This document shows positions 1 to 14,954 of a DNA stretch of 64,000 nt, piece after piece. The notes below the pieces were generated by a model, which ran no database searches, was not told the origin of the DNA, and was given only the letters and a program-made list of their open reading frames with translations. Origin of the DNA: Thamnaconus septentrionalis (taxonomy: Eukaryota; Chordata; Actinopteri; Tetraodontiformes; Monacanthidae); the NCBI GenBank assembly GCA_009823395.1, contig CM020503.1, positions 3,715,001 through 3,779,000 of the forward strand, read 5' to 3'. Every line of letters starts with the position of its first letter. Position 1 is the first letter of the stretch. The position numbers and the translations under genes are program-made.

Positions 1-694
1 GAGAAAACATTTCATTCAGTCCTGAATTCCCAGAACAATCCGCTTCCTTTGCAGATAAAGCAGCGGAAGACACAAGACAGAATGAGCTATGACGAAAGTG
101 AGGAGCGACTTCTCCAAGCTCACCCCTTAAACCAGAAAATAGCAGGAAGAGGAAGCTTTTTCCAGTAGCAATCCCTGGCTGACACTAAAGAAATTAACTT
201 TTACAACATCTCCATCAGAACTGGAGGCATTAAAGATGAAAAATAAATGTCACTAGAGGGTTTATTTCTTCAGTGGGCAACATTGTTTTGCTTCACTCTG
301 AACTGGTCCCAAGAGTGCCCAGTAAATACCACGGTGAAATTTGGCTAACCAAAGGGCAGTGAAACACAGCAAACGTTTCATGTGTGACAGCTGTTAGAGT
401 GGAGTGAACAGAGGCTTCATCCAAAAACACCTTCCAAGATTTTCCTCAAACAAATGTGTTCAATAATCTCTTTATCAGAGGGATATATGAGAGGATGTGA
501 GACAATTTAGTAATAGCGCCCTCTTTGCATGCCAAGATAATAAAGAGGAAGAGAGAAATAAAATTATAATTATTTACAATGCTTTTCCTGTCTTTTCTCT
601 CTCTGTACTTCTTGCTTAGAATGTTTAATGCACACCATTTGAAAACCAATTTCCTTAATGCAGATACAAAGCAAGAACAAAATGACCACTGAAC
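1..694. other. tmem26 intron or downstream DNA, no exon recognised
   Basis: This stretch lies beyond the last tmem26 exon I can recognise (695-774, minus strand). The family protein continues for well over 100 residues after that exon, so this should be intron. I found no segment encoding the conserved later part of TMEM26 and no repeat structure. Confidence 0.4.
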
Positions 695-3553
<2,859 letters not shown>

Positions 3554-3948
3554 GACTTCTAGCTGAGGGGCTTCGTGTGGCAGTCTGTCGCAGCTCCGGC
3601 ACTCTCTGCTGTGACTGAGTAGTGGGACTGAGGATTTGTAGTGAAGGTCCCGGAAAAAGTCCGAAAGAGTTCAGTGTTATGAAAGGGCAAAGGAAGCAGG
3701 GGCCCGCCTCTGGAAAGTGGTGTCTTCTCCCTACCCCCATTTCCTACAATTTACTTCAAATCTTGCATGTACAGACATGCAGTACTCAACTCTGAGTCAC
3801 ACCGGACTGTACAATGACATCCCAAAGGACCGTTGTGTTACACGCTTGCAAATCAACTGTTGTAGAAATTTAAAATGTTGGTATTCTGCAATTTAAGTTT
3901 GGTCACGTACAGAGACTTGAACTAGCAGTGAAGTGTCCACACATGAGC

Positions 3949-4011
3949 CACATTGCTGTACAGTGTGTGTACATTGCTGTACAGTGTGTGTACATTGCTG
4001 TACAGTGTGTG
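3949..4011 (+). repeat. Three-copy tandem repeat, 21-bp unit
   Basis: The unit ATTGCTGTACAGTGTGTGTAC occurs three times head to tail, nearly identical. The unit length is a multiple of three, so open frames through it give a 7-residue periodic peptide, but no gene supports translation. Confidence 0.85.
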
Positions 4012-4418
4012 TTCCCTGTAGTGCACAGAATACTGTGGCATGCAAAAATAACCACACACACACACATACTTGAAAACTGGCATGAAAATTCTTCATGTTT
4101 GACCAGCTTTCACCAACCTTGGTTAATGATTCCTCAAAAAGTGCTAATGTTCAATCTTCCAGTAGAGCAGCCCTATATAATTTTTAACACAAGACACATG
4201 CAAAAACAAAACCTAACAAAACAAACTGCGTTTTAGCCCTGTTTACAGGCTTAAGCAATAAAATATTTGGAGATTTTTTTTTTTATTATTTCCTGTGCAC
4301 ACAGATGCATTGTACTTTCCATATGTTTGGAAGGGAACCAAAAGGCCAGATTCAAAAGGTGAAACAGACCTGGAAAGATGTGTTGTCACACAGAGGTATC
4401 ATTGAAAGATCAATGTCA

Positions 4419-4423
<5 letters not shown>

Positions 4424-4489
<66 letters not shown>

Positions 4490-4498
4490 ACACACACT

Positions 4499-4538
<40 letters not shown>
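4424..4538. repeat. Compound (CT)n-(CA)n microsatellite
   Basis: About 60 bp of pure CT followed by interrupted then pure CA. The short open frames across it are artefacts. Confidence 0.95.
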
Positions 4539-4540
<2 letters not shown>

Positions 4541-4743
4541 AATCTCTGTGTTGTACTTATTATACAGCTAAATAGATTGTATGGGTTTATAAATGTATTA
4601 CTAACATAATAACCATCCTCATTAATTTCAAAGTGAATGGTGAATGTGAAAGTGAATGTCGCTTAGCCTTATCACCCTAAATTCTGTGCTCTTTTCACCA
4701 AATACCATTGGAGCCTATTTGCAAAACAAAACACACAAAACAC

Positions 4744-5118
4744 GGGCGACACGGTGGCGCAGTGGTTAGCGCTGCCGCTTCACAGCAAGAAGGTTGTGGG
4801 TTCGATTCCGTTCGATTCCTGTGACCTTTCTGTGTGGAGTTTGCATGTTCTCCCTGTGTCTGCGTGGGTTCTCTCCGGGTTCTCCGGCTTCCTCCCACAG
4901 TCCAAAAACATGCATGTGAGGTCAATTGAATATTCTAAATTGTCCGTAGGTGTGCATGTGAGTGTGAATGGTTGTTTGTTTCTATGTGGCCCTGCGATGA
5001 ACTGGCGACTTGTCCAGGGTGTACCCTATCTTCGCCCTAAGACAGCTGGGATAGGCTCCAGCTGACCCCCGTGACCCTGAATTGGAATAAGCGGGTATAG
5101 AAGATGAATGAAATGAAT
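4744..5118 (+). mobile_element. Full-length DANA/HE1-like tRNA-derived SINE with 15-bp target duplication
   Basis: It starts with a tRNA-like head (GGTGGCGCAGTGGTTAGCGC as A box region, GGTTCGATTCC as B box). It continues through the body with GTGTGGAGTTTGCATGTTCT and TCCGGGTTCTCCGGCTTCCT, and ends in a GAATGAA tail. The 15-bp direct repeat AAACACACAAAACAC flanks it at 4729-4743 and 5119-5133, the mark of target-primed insertion. Partial copies of the same family lie at 15331, about 47034 and 54660. Confidence 0.9.
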
Positions 5119-5976
5119 AAACACACAAAACACAACATGGCTTGTTTACTTAACTTGACAGCAGCTTTTGGGGGGGGGTGGGGGGTGATGGACGGTGGAT
5201 TTATGTCTGTTTAAAGGTTAGAAGGCAAGCTACGTTCCCCTCCTCCCTGACTGTTTAACTGTTGCCATGCCAACAAGTTTCCTTGGTCAAACCAGCTCCC
5301 ATAGGATTCAAACGTACACGTATTCTTGCCGTTATGGTAAGTTCATTAAAACTACACCTTACATTCTTCTTTAGCTAGCGTCACACCCTGTAAATCATGT
5401 TTCTCAATGAGAAAAGAAAAGAGGAAACTATGCTACGGACGCCCTACGCAGTCGTGCATTAATTCAAAATGAAGTCACTCGCTAACTCGGGGTGAAAAAA
5501 AGGTATTAATGCTTGACCGCTTAGGGCTTCCGTAGTAAGCGGTCGTTCAGGCCGCCCCCATTATATGTCCTTGATTTGCGCGATATTAACAAGCAAGTCA
5601 TTATAACAACAATAATAATAGCTATGGGATGTGATGCATTTGAAGTATGACTTTGATTCGGGATTAAAGTGTTTGACTTTTGATTTTTCTTCTCCTGATT
5701 CCAAATGAATCAAAGCGTGTTTTTATTCATTTATTTATTAGTATTGAAACCTATAACGGATGAGTTTCTTTGTACTTCCGATTGTGTCGCACGCTTTATT
5801 TGCGCTTCATGTTATCTATTAAACTAAAAACCGAATCCGTTTAAAAAGCTGACGACCCTTCATGAATAAATTTACCACAACAGACAGAAGACGCGTGCAC
5901 GGAGATAGTCGGACCGGCGTGTTTTGACCCAGTTGCTATGGGAGACAATGAAGTCTGAGGAGTGACACGTCGCCAA

Positions 5977-8900
5977 ATGGAGTTAATGGAAAATGAAAAT
6001 ACGGTGAGTAATTGCAAATGCTACAGGCAATCATGATAATAATCGTCTTACAGTGCTTGTTTTACTTTCACATGAGGAGGAGGAGGAAGGCTCCATCATC
6101 CAGTGGGGAGCACTTCCTTGTCAACAAATCGAGGAGCTGTTGGAGAAACAGGTCAACGACCTACAGTCGTAAGTTGTCCTGGACATCCGTGACCGTGTCA
6201 GTTGGCCATTGTGCTTCATTTTATATGAGGTGGCAGTCACTAAACATTAATCTCATTTATTTATGTTTAAACAAATAATAATAAATAATATGGTTGGTTA
6301 TTGGTCATGTGGTAATTGTAATGTATGTTGAAGTAGATGAAATGCAAGTAGATGAGACTCTGGCCAAAATTAACAAAATGGAAGTTCCACCAAGCTAGTG
6401 AGGTTTGAGTTGTCGTCGAAGTGAAATCTTACCTAAGCTACGGACAACAGCAGGACTAAATGCAATGAAAGTGGCAAAGAAAAGCCCAATAGTTTTTATA
6501 ATAATAATTGTAATAACAACATTGGTCATTTTGGTAGTTCAAGACCATCCCATGATAAATCACATGTAAAATCCCAATTTTCTCAACATTTAAAATAGAT
6601 TGAAATTCAGCTGTCAATTCAAGAATTTTTTTTAACATCAGCTACAATATGAAAACTGTTTAAAATGTATCACATAGATCGCCTAGCTATAGAGTAATAG
6701 TCTTCCCAGAAACCTTGGCTCATGACATTCTTGGCATGCTCACTGACACAAACCATCTGCCCACGCACTTGCAGATAGAGCTCCAACAGAGCACTGGCAC
6801 ACCCTGATGTCACTGGTCCCCTAGCATGCCACAACACAAGTGATAATGGCCAGGAACACCTTCAAGATTATGACAACAGGATAAAGGCGAATACATGGCC
6901 TTAAAATAACTGAGATCAGTGTGTGATTGGTGCAGGATGGTTTTATGAGGTGGCTTTCTGTGTGTTGTTTAATATGTTTTATAGATTGAACTTCACTTCA
7001 TAAATACCAACACAAGGAATTTAAAAGCCATGGCATTCAAAACGTGCACAAAGTGACCTTTTCGGTGCATATTTCCAAACAGCTAACATATAACTAAAGG
7101 AAATCTGAAATTAATGTTTGCTATATGTTTTTTTTATTGTCTGTAGAGAAATAAAAGACATTCTTGGCTTTAAGAACCATAAAACATGTATGAAGGAAGC
7201 CGCCTTGCTGGATTACTACGTCTGTGGGTTCTGGTGGGCAAAGGAGGCCAGTTTCTCCCCAACACAGACCTCCTTCACCATGGCTGTGCTGCACTTGCTG
7301 TTGGATAATGTAAGAGGTGGGGAAGTCACTAATCAATAGGTTTTTACAGTAGCCAGTTCCTGTTTTCAGCACCGATTTGTACTTGTAACCCAGAGGAACA
7401 CACACATGACCTTTTGCTTTGGCCTTCTGCTGATGCTGTTTCATCGCTCTTCATCTTTTGCCACAGACAATGTGTTATGGAGATGTGTTGATGGAAACAC
7501 AAACACGAAGTAACAGCAATAATAGACTTTTCAAATGTGCTTTCTTTCTCCTACAGTATTTCAGTCGTTCTGAGAGAAGTCATACTGCACTACAGTTTCA
7601 AATATGCACATCTGTTCAGCAATAATTTCAGCAAAGTTGTGACAGCACAGTCAGAATAAAAAACAACTTTTCTGCACACACAAATAACACAAGACATGTG
7701 TACATTAGCCACCCAATTCTTACATCGAAACACTAGCTTCTCCTTTTTGGCTGTGTTGCAGAAAAGCAGATGCCTCTCATGGAGAACTTGATGGAGTTTA
7801 GTAAGGCCTTAATTGCTGCTTGCTCAAAGTCAGAGCAAAACACCACTCCACTTCTGAACAACGAAGAAGCCTCAGCACTTGTAGGTTATGTGAAAAACAG
7901 GTAGGGATTTTTATTTTATTTTTTAATATAAAGCATTTTTTCCCACTGACATGCCTCTGTGAACCAAGTGTGTTGGAGATATTTTCTATAAATCTGAGTG
8001 TCCCATGTGAGTCAGAGTTTAACTGTGTTTAGCATTTCCAAGTCATAACACGTGACAATTGACATTTTTCACCCAAAAGAGACCCTGCTGATGGTCTCTG
8101 TTTGCACCCCGCCCCACCTCCTCACCCCCCGCCTTGTTCACAACCCTCCCCCCACCACCCCATCCTCCCCGTGACAAACATTGGCTTGCTTACAGCGCAC
8201 AGGAGGCACGGAGTGTATATGTGGAGCTGACAGACGTCACTGTGTCAGGCTAATACTGTGTGGGCGGTTGGGATGCAGACTGGGTTCATTATGAACAAAC
8301 TGGTATTACATGTTAGAAAGCCCAAGCAGATTATGTGTAACAGCAGGAGACACCTTGGTTTCTCCAACAGGCCCCCTTTTTTTGACTGAAGCAGTTTCCA
8401 GGGCCAACGCCTTGTTCACAACCATTGTCTACTCACATCACACCACTTCATAGCAGCAGCTGAGTCCATCACTGCTGTTGTGAGAAAGGTGGCGCTATAA
8501 GCAGGGGCCTGTAGTCTTGGTTTGGAAGATGAGCAGTACGAGCACTATTTTGAGGCTCTGTTTTTGAACAGTGAACTAAAATTTTAAATTTTACAATTGT
8601 TCCTCACCACATTTGTTGAGACGGTGGAGGGTCGGCTAACATTTCCTTGTCCACGACTGTGCCAGAGTCTCTCAAGATGGAAAGAATTTCAGTCAGTGGA
8701 TGTCTCCAATAAGTCTATACTCCAACTTGACAAATCAGCAGAACAACGCAACGTAATTTCTACCTACAGCTTACGTGGTTATATAGCAGTCCAGTTTCTT
8801 AGCCAGGAATATTCAACATAAGCCCCTAACCAGAAGCCATGCTCAACCAAAAATGTTGCCGTCGACAAAAACCCCTTTTATAAACTAGAATACTAGATGG

Positions 8901-9352
8901 AAACTGTCAGCAGATCAGTTTGATGATCAATTGTGATGCTTTTTTGTTTATCACATAGTTTTTCATATTGTTTAAATTATGAAGTACTGGTCTTAAAATG
9001 CATTAAATTAAAATTATATAAACACTTTCCAACATCGCTTGAGGCATTTATTTAAAAATTGTTAGAGAATCAACTGTGCCCTCGATTTCATGTGTTGTCT
9101 TTACAACAGTCTGTTTCAGAAATATAGACTATACGAACTCCTCTTCACCACATCTAGAGATGAGCTGCAAACAGGCATGGAGGTGAGGCATTGTTCTGTC
9201 ACACGTGTGTGTGCACGCGCGCATATTTAATCAGGAGGCATTTAAACATTTTTGTCTTCCAGAGAAACATTGAGGTGTTTAGCTGTCAAAATGCTCTGAC
9301 TCCACTTGAGGAAGGGATTTCCACTCATCTGCTCTTCAAAGAAACAAGTTAG
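5977..9352 (+). CDS. cabcoco1: Probable CABCOCO1 (C10orf107) homologue, 196 aa
   Basis: Six coding exons with consistent phases: 5977-6003, 6077-6168, 7147-7316, 7762-7900, 9110-9182 and 9263-9352, giving 196 residues, close to the 208 I recall for human C10orf107. The first ATG in good context that stays open into exon 2 was taken as start; an ATG at 5948 is closed after a few codons. The protein is acidic at the N-terminus (an EEEEGS stretch), then has short helical, Q/E/L-rich segments and no membrane span or signal peptide. Residues from exons 3-5 include [12 protein letters not shown], a [14 protein letters not shown] helix and [16 protein letters not shown]. Identity rests mainly on position next to tmem26 in divergent orientation, as in human 10q21, and on overall length; I could not align it to the family. 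CABCOCO1 is described as a cilium-associated calcium-binding coiled-coil protein. The exon 3 donor (7317) is inferred from phase. Confidence 0.65.
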
Positions 9353-9554
9353 TCAGCAGTCCAGACGTGTTAATTGTGAAGGAACCTAACAAAGTAGATG
9401 GTCAGTGGGACAGACGTCATGTTAGCTGTCTTCGACCCCATTTCTGTCCAAAATAAGACATTTTTCTGTGTTGCTAGTGGTCTGTTATCATTTTCCTGCT
9501 GTTTTTATGTGCTATTTTCAAATTAATGTACCCCATATTGTAAAAATTAACAAA

Positions 9555-9560
9555 AATAAA
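9555..9560 (+). terminator. Polyadenylation signal AATAAA of the cabcoco1-like gene
   Basis: AATAAA about 200 bp after the stop codon, with AT- and GT-rich sequence following. Position fits a short 3' UTR. Confidence 0.5.
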
Positions 9561-11925
9561 ATATTTAAAATAAGACTAATGTTTACCTGTTGTTTTATTG
9601 TAAAAAAAAAAAAAAAAAATTGGATCTGAACAAGATCATCTGGTCTGGTTCATGGCGTATATTCTACTCTTTTTTTTACATCTTTACTTTTAATCCTTGG
9701 CTCCACTGGACTAGTATCATATGATTCATTATTAATTGTAAAAACTGATGTTGTGCCGTGTCTTCCATATGTAGCAAATGGAATAAAAAGTAGGCATCTA
9801 CAATGTGATGTCACTAACCTAGCAAAATAGTAAAATGATGGACTTTTCTGATTTCTGGGTAGTTCATTAGAGACACATATGTTGGTTAGATGACAAATTA
9901 AAGTGTATTTTGATTCAAATGGGACTTTAAATGCATGGCCTCATTAAACCATCATGGTCAATGTGATTTGGCACCAGATATCACCAACATGCACACCAAC
10001 TTATGAATATGATGTCTTGTTTGGAGCATCTTTTCACAAGCGGAGTTGCAAATACATTTGTTTACGGTCCTGAGGGAAAGAAAAAAACAACAAGTTTCCA
10101 TAAAAACACTGTCGTACTTTAAGAACATGGTGGTTAAACTTTAATAACTCCTATCTTTGACCATTGTCCAGACATACTGTAAACCTCTGCAGAGTCAGAA
10201 TGAATGAATAATGCAGGCAGAGATGCACTAATGTCCACTGAGTCAATGTCAATAATGCAATAGCTCATATTGACATGAGTGTGTGTTTGCACTGCACGCA
10301 CTTCTCGTCGTATCAAAACTTCTCTCCTCCTCAGATGGCAAATTAAGGCTTTTGAAAAAAAGATTATGCAAAATCTTAGAAACGAATATAACTAACTAAA
10401 CAAACTTACACATTAATATTAGATAGAACTTAACATTGCCTTACACTTCTGGCTCGATGAAAACTGTGCTTGATTGGCATGTGCTTGTGCGTGGCAAAAT
10501 AAGAAAGTATTTGAATGTAATCCAGTAGGAAAGAGGAAGGGTTGACATTGCACACACACTACTCCTCTGGTTATATCTCTGTGCAGTATAGACAAATAAA
10601 GGAGGCCAGTTTGTTTCCTAAGTGCTTTTAGCCCTCCATTCAGCACTACACTCAGGTTTGGGGTCCATTTTTAGCGTGCCACCGATTGCCTTTCGCTTTT
10701 TGGTTTCTCTTCACTGTAAATGGTATTTTATATCCTGCACTCTCTACTTCTCTTTGTATCTGGGGCAACAATAATCACTTCATGTTTTATTCAGAGAGCT
10801 TTTATCAGGCATAACCTCAACATGCTACATGGAGAGGTGTTTCAGGTATGTCGTGCTGCGTCTGCGCGAGTGGAAAGGAGACTCCCGGGGTTTCTGACTG
10901 AGAGTGTGATGCTAATCAGCTCTAAAAATGTCCAGACGAGTGGCTGGTGGGGAGGGGAAGTGTTTTTTGTTTGCTTTTTTGAAGAGGCAACAATACATAG
11001 AAAATAAGCAGAACTCTTTGTCAGGTTGGAAATGTGTTGGTCCCGTATTTGTATTTTTGTGCTATATTTGACCTTTGCGGCTGATTCGGCATTGTTGTTT
11101 TGTTTGTTCTTACATTGCTGTAGGTTCATCAGTCAGGTTAATGCAAACGCCCAGACAAAGCTGACATGAGAGGAGCACATCCATCTAAAGATGTGATTCT
11201 CAGCTTTCTGCCTATTCCAGGTCATTGAGGTGCTGGAGCTTGAAAAAAGGAGGCGGCATAAAGGGCAGGTAGTATATTTTTTGACAGATGAATTCTGCCC
11301 TCTTCTGGTCAGTAGCACTCATTTAAATAGAAATAGAAACCCACCTGTGCTCGCCGATGTACGATTTTGAAAGACACTTCAAACATACCTTGGTAGATCA
11401 TCACATTTCAATATTACAGCTTTAAATGTAAACTCCAACATTAAGTCTTGACGTAGCGGAAATCACATGGAAAGAGAAAAGGTGTTCAGGCAGATATGGG
11501 AAAGTATCAAAACTGTCAACATTTTGCTGATTGTACAAACCAATGATTTATTTGATACTGTTGATACTACTACCACCACCACCACCATCACCAAGAACTA
11601 CAACAACAAAATAACAACAACGAGGACAACTACTACTACTACTCAAGAAATTAATAAATTTGGTTTTTGCTTTGTACCAATCTTAATTTCCAATCTTTTG
11701 GGGTACCTCCTCTCGTTTAGGGTCCCAGGATACTGCCTGGGCCTTCCCGTTGTGTCACTCCAGCCAACAAAGCAGCCCCCCCAACCACCACCACCAATAA
11801 AATAAAATAAAAAATAAAAACAAATAGTCGCTTTGCAGAATCAACACATCAAATTCTTCTTTGTGCACCATGGAGAAATTTACAATGCTCTTTAAGGCGG
11901 TATATCGACACGTATGTATCTTTCA
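9561..11925. other. Intergenic DNA, no gene seen
   Basis: AT-rich, with a run of A at 9602-9619, a dispersed repeat copy at about 9665-9760 and a low-complexity (ACC/ACA)-rich patch at about 11565-11650. Short open frames here have no splice context or family resemblance. Confidence 0.5.
9665..9760 (+). repeat. Copy A of an unnamed dispersed repeat
   Basis: Shares an ordered string of blocks with 32270-32400 and 38955-39065: TTTTAATCC-TGG, a CT..ACT.GGAC block, then TGATTCATTATT and AAAAACTG. Family identity is not recognised. Confidence 0.5.
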
Positions 11926-12157
11926 GGACCTGCGGCCCGTCGCACGAAAGTAGGATTCCGTCATTCAAGATCAGTAACTAAGCCGCGTTCAACCAATCCA
12001 CAACACGTGTGTCCAGGCGTAATCGCTTGCACAAAAGCCCATCCAGGATGGGCACACGCGGATACATCAAGCCAGGTGAAGCCTATCTTGGATACGTGCG
12101 CGAACGCGGCTTCCTTAAATAGACCCCCGTTATCGAGCTCAGATTCGAAGATTCACC

Positions 12158-12378
12158 ATGACAACGAGAGCGGCGTACTTTTCCCCGTCCGAGGCGGAAA
12201 TCCTCATGGGGGCTTATGAGGCGGTTAAAGAAGAAATAAAGACGAAAGGCAACACAGCCACAGCGATAAAACATAGAGAAAAAGCGTGGCAAAGTATCGC
12301 AGACCGTCTGAATGCGTAAGTAGTGCGCAAATACGAACTCGCTGCTCCGCTGACACTATCGCAATTACGATCATAATA

Positions 12379-12435
<57 letters not shown>

Positions 12436-13709
12436 ATCCGAAAACGAAGTCATACTCCGATTATGAACCTGTTGAAATTGTAGGCGGAATTGATTGCAGA
12501 TGTGAGTGAAATTGTGTTAACTCCAACAAACCGTAACAATTTTGATAAATGGACGAGTTCACTGACTTCACTGTATTTCCGTTTCCCAAACGGAAATTTC
12601 ATATCTATATGAAGTTCATCTTATCGTGTGTGCGTGCGTGCTTGTGTGTACGTACAGATCAAACATGACTGGGCCAAGAAGGACATGGCAGCAAGTGAAA
12701 ATAAAATACAAGAACATCCTGCAGAATGGTAAGTGTCTAAGTGCCCAACTAATACTTAAGATACACAAGTGTGCATTGTATGCAGAAGGCGCTGCTCATA
12801 TTGTCTGTTCTGTTTTAGCCGTCAAAAAGAATGTGCACAAAAGGGGTACAGGACGTGGATCATCAAAAGCTGACCTCACCCCAGCAGAGGACCTAGCCTT
12901 GACTCTGAACAAAGGCAGGCCTGTGTTGGAGGGGATCCCTGGGGCGACAGAAACAAATGTATGTCCTTCTCAAGATGCCACCCGCCTCATACAAGGTATG
13001 TTCTTCTATCTCTCCATGGGACACATTCACATGAAATGCATTCAAACTATTTAACTTTGGTTTGCCTTGCAGTCTGCGGCAGCAATGTCACACAGTTGGA
13101 GCCACCAGCACCAGCATCACCAACACCGGCTGATGCTGGTCCAGTAAGTACTGGCATGTAGCCCTGGCAAGTCTAGTCTACTAGCTTCAATATTAATCTT
13201 ATTAAATGTGATAGTGTGAAGGCACCAGTGCAGCCGCGCCGCCGCCGCCGCCGCAGCAGCCTCGGCAGCATTTGATTTTGACGTTGACGAGACAATCTCC
13301 CTGGGCTCCATAAGGAATGAGGTATCATGTCAAGCTTGTTGAAGTTCTTTTCCGTCTATAATCGTGAGAATTAATGGAAGGAAATTCCCATTATGCAAAT
13401 TTCCCACAGTGCTAGTTGTCATGTGTTCACAGAACTCACAAGTTATCAGACATTTGCATGCCCAGCATCTACAGCGGCAAATACAACTGGCCGATTTGGG
13501 CATACAATACAAGAAGAGAAAGATTGAAGACCTTTTATTAGAGTCTGAAATAAAAAGGAGAACGATAAGAAAACTCGACCTTGAAATAAAAAAACTTGAA
13601 CGGGAGGTGAGTCATGCTTTCAGTGCACACTGTATGCTGACTGTAACACAAATGTAATAATTATTGTTGCCTTTTCCTCTCCTAGGTCCAAGAACATGAC
13701 AAATCTTAA
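12158..13709 (+). CDS. Transposon-type Myb/SANT-like DNA-binding protein, 255 aa, intact
   Basis: Seven exons join without a stop or phase error: 12158-12315, 12658-12728, 12819-12995, 13073-13143, 13229-13321, 13433-13606 and 13686-13709. The N-terminal ~90 residues (from MTTRAAYFSPSEAEIL) form a Myb/SANT trihelix-like domain: three helices with tryptophans in AWQSIADRLN and RRTWQQVKIKYKNIL, the pattern of the Harbinger Myb-like/NAIF1 family. A basic linker (KKNVHKRGTGRG) and a proline-rich segment follow. Next comes an acidic motif (FDFDVDETISLGSI), then a long K/E/R/L coiled coil from about residue 190 to 250. In autonomous Harbingers this protein carries the transposase into the nucleus and binds the ends. 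Exon 5 uses the CAG at 13226-13228; the earlier TAG acceptor would give a stop. Codon phases are fully preserved, which is unusual for a decayed element. Confidence 0.85.
12381..12435. repeat. (CAT)n microsatellite
   Basis: About 18 CAT units in the first intron of the Myb-like gene. Open frames of poly-His or poly-Met here are artefacts. Confidence 0.95.
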
Positions 13710-14604
13710 AAAAAAGATAACGTTCAATTGAATTATGATGGTGTCTGTTTGTTTCATGTATGCACCTTTCGGCCTACAAAGAGATGACACTAGGAACTCA
13801 AATTGTGACAGTTTTTATCTGTAATCCTACCTTAGTGCGAATGCACTTAATGCACCCTGAAATGCAATTTCTCAGAAATATTAAAACACTTCATGGTAAT
13901 GAAAAGTGAGTAGAGGGAACAGTTGAATGAGTTATTCTTTAAGGTAGTAGGTATCACAATGACATTGAATTGAAAAAAAGGTACCATAATAATAAACTAA
14001 CCATTTTGCAGTTTGTGAAGCATGATGGTGCAAATACAAACCTCAATAAAAGAGCCTCATGTTACTCTTTGATGTGTATTCATGTTTATATGGGATGTGT
14101 GTTTTTATATGTGATGCATGGCAAAGTATAAGTTATGTTATAAATCCTCATATATGATTGCAACATTATCTCAACTTATTTATCTACTATATAATGATTG
14201 AAATTAAATGATTCCAAATGTTGAAATATGACAGTGAGTCTAGTTGAATGTGATAACAATGTGTAGTGTTCAGTGGAATAATTATTGGTTTCCGTTGGTG
14301 GTGACTGTTTACTCAGATAAGGGGTGGGATTAAATAGATCCTGGAACTTAGCCTGGTCTGGAGCAGGCTCAGTCCACAGAATAAATCTCCATGGTAACTT
14401 ACACCATAACATATCGCACTTCCACCTGTTGCACTTTTGTGCAACCGGATCACGGATAAGTTGAGCCAGGATAACCAAGATACAATCCCTTGTCCTAGTT
14501 TCGTGCAACGGGTCTGTGTTCCTCACTCCACTTACTGTAGTTAGGAGGCAACAAAATTCAGATGGCTGCCCACTTCACCACATTCTCACATATGGCAGAG
14601 TTTA

Positions 14605-14608
<4 letters not shown>

Positions 14609-14650
<42 letters not shown>
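14609..14650. repeat. (ATT)n microsatellite
   Basis: About 14 ATT units just outside the 3' end of the Harbinger-like element. Confidence 0.95.
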
Positions 14651-14653
<3 letters not shown>

Positions 14654-14954
14654 ATTTTTAATTTTTTTTGCTGCCTTTCTTCTGGCTGACAGTGAATGCA
14701 AACGTCTAGAGAAGTCAAATGCTTTATGGTAGCTAAAATGCTCATACTTCTGAAAACAAAGGGCGGAAATAACGTAACGTAACAAAAATATTAGCAATGA
14801 ATTGTAAATATTTGAATTTGAATTAGGTATGACATGGTAATTGGTTAAAAGTGTTGTGCAAAAGACATTTGTGGCTTAAAGTTAAAATGGAATCTTGTGC
14901 CTGATACATTTTAAAACGACAAAAACAAGCTGTGTGTAAATTGAATATCTGACG

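Larger units (their letters stand above)
3554..5976. other. Divergent intergenic region between tmem26 and cabcoco1-like gene
   Basis: Contains the shared upstream DNA of two divergent genes. Apart from the tandem repeat (3949-4011), the CT/CA microsatellite (4424-4538) and the SINE (4744-5118), I see only AT-rich unique sequence. No CpG-rich core is evident. Confidence 0.6.
11926..14522 (+). mobile_element. PIF/Harbinger- or ISL2EU-like DNA transposon with Myb-like gene, no transposase
   Basis: Imperfect terminal inverted repeats: the 5' end reads GGACCTGCGGCCCGTCGCAC and the 3' end, read inward on the minus strand, GGAACACAGACCCGTTGCAC; both continue GAAA-TAGGA. A possible 3-bp target duplication TCA flanks the element (11923-11925, 14523-14525). 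The 2.6-kb interior holds one spliced gene for a Myb/SANT-like protein, the second protein of Harbinger- and ISL2EU-type elements. No DDE transposase frame is present, so the element is non-autonomous. A (CAT)n microsatellite lies in the first intron. The superfamily is inferred from protein content and TIR style. Confidence 0.75.

Noticed and set aside
12286..12483. Poly-His and poly-Met frames
   Set aside because: Translation of a (CAT)n microsatellite.
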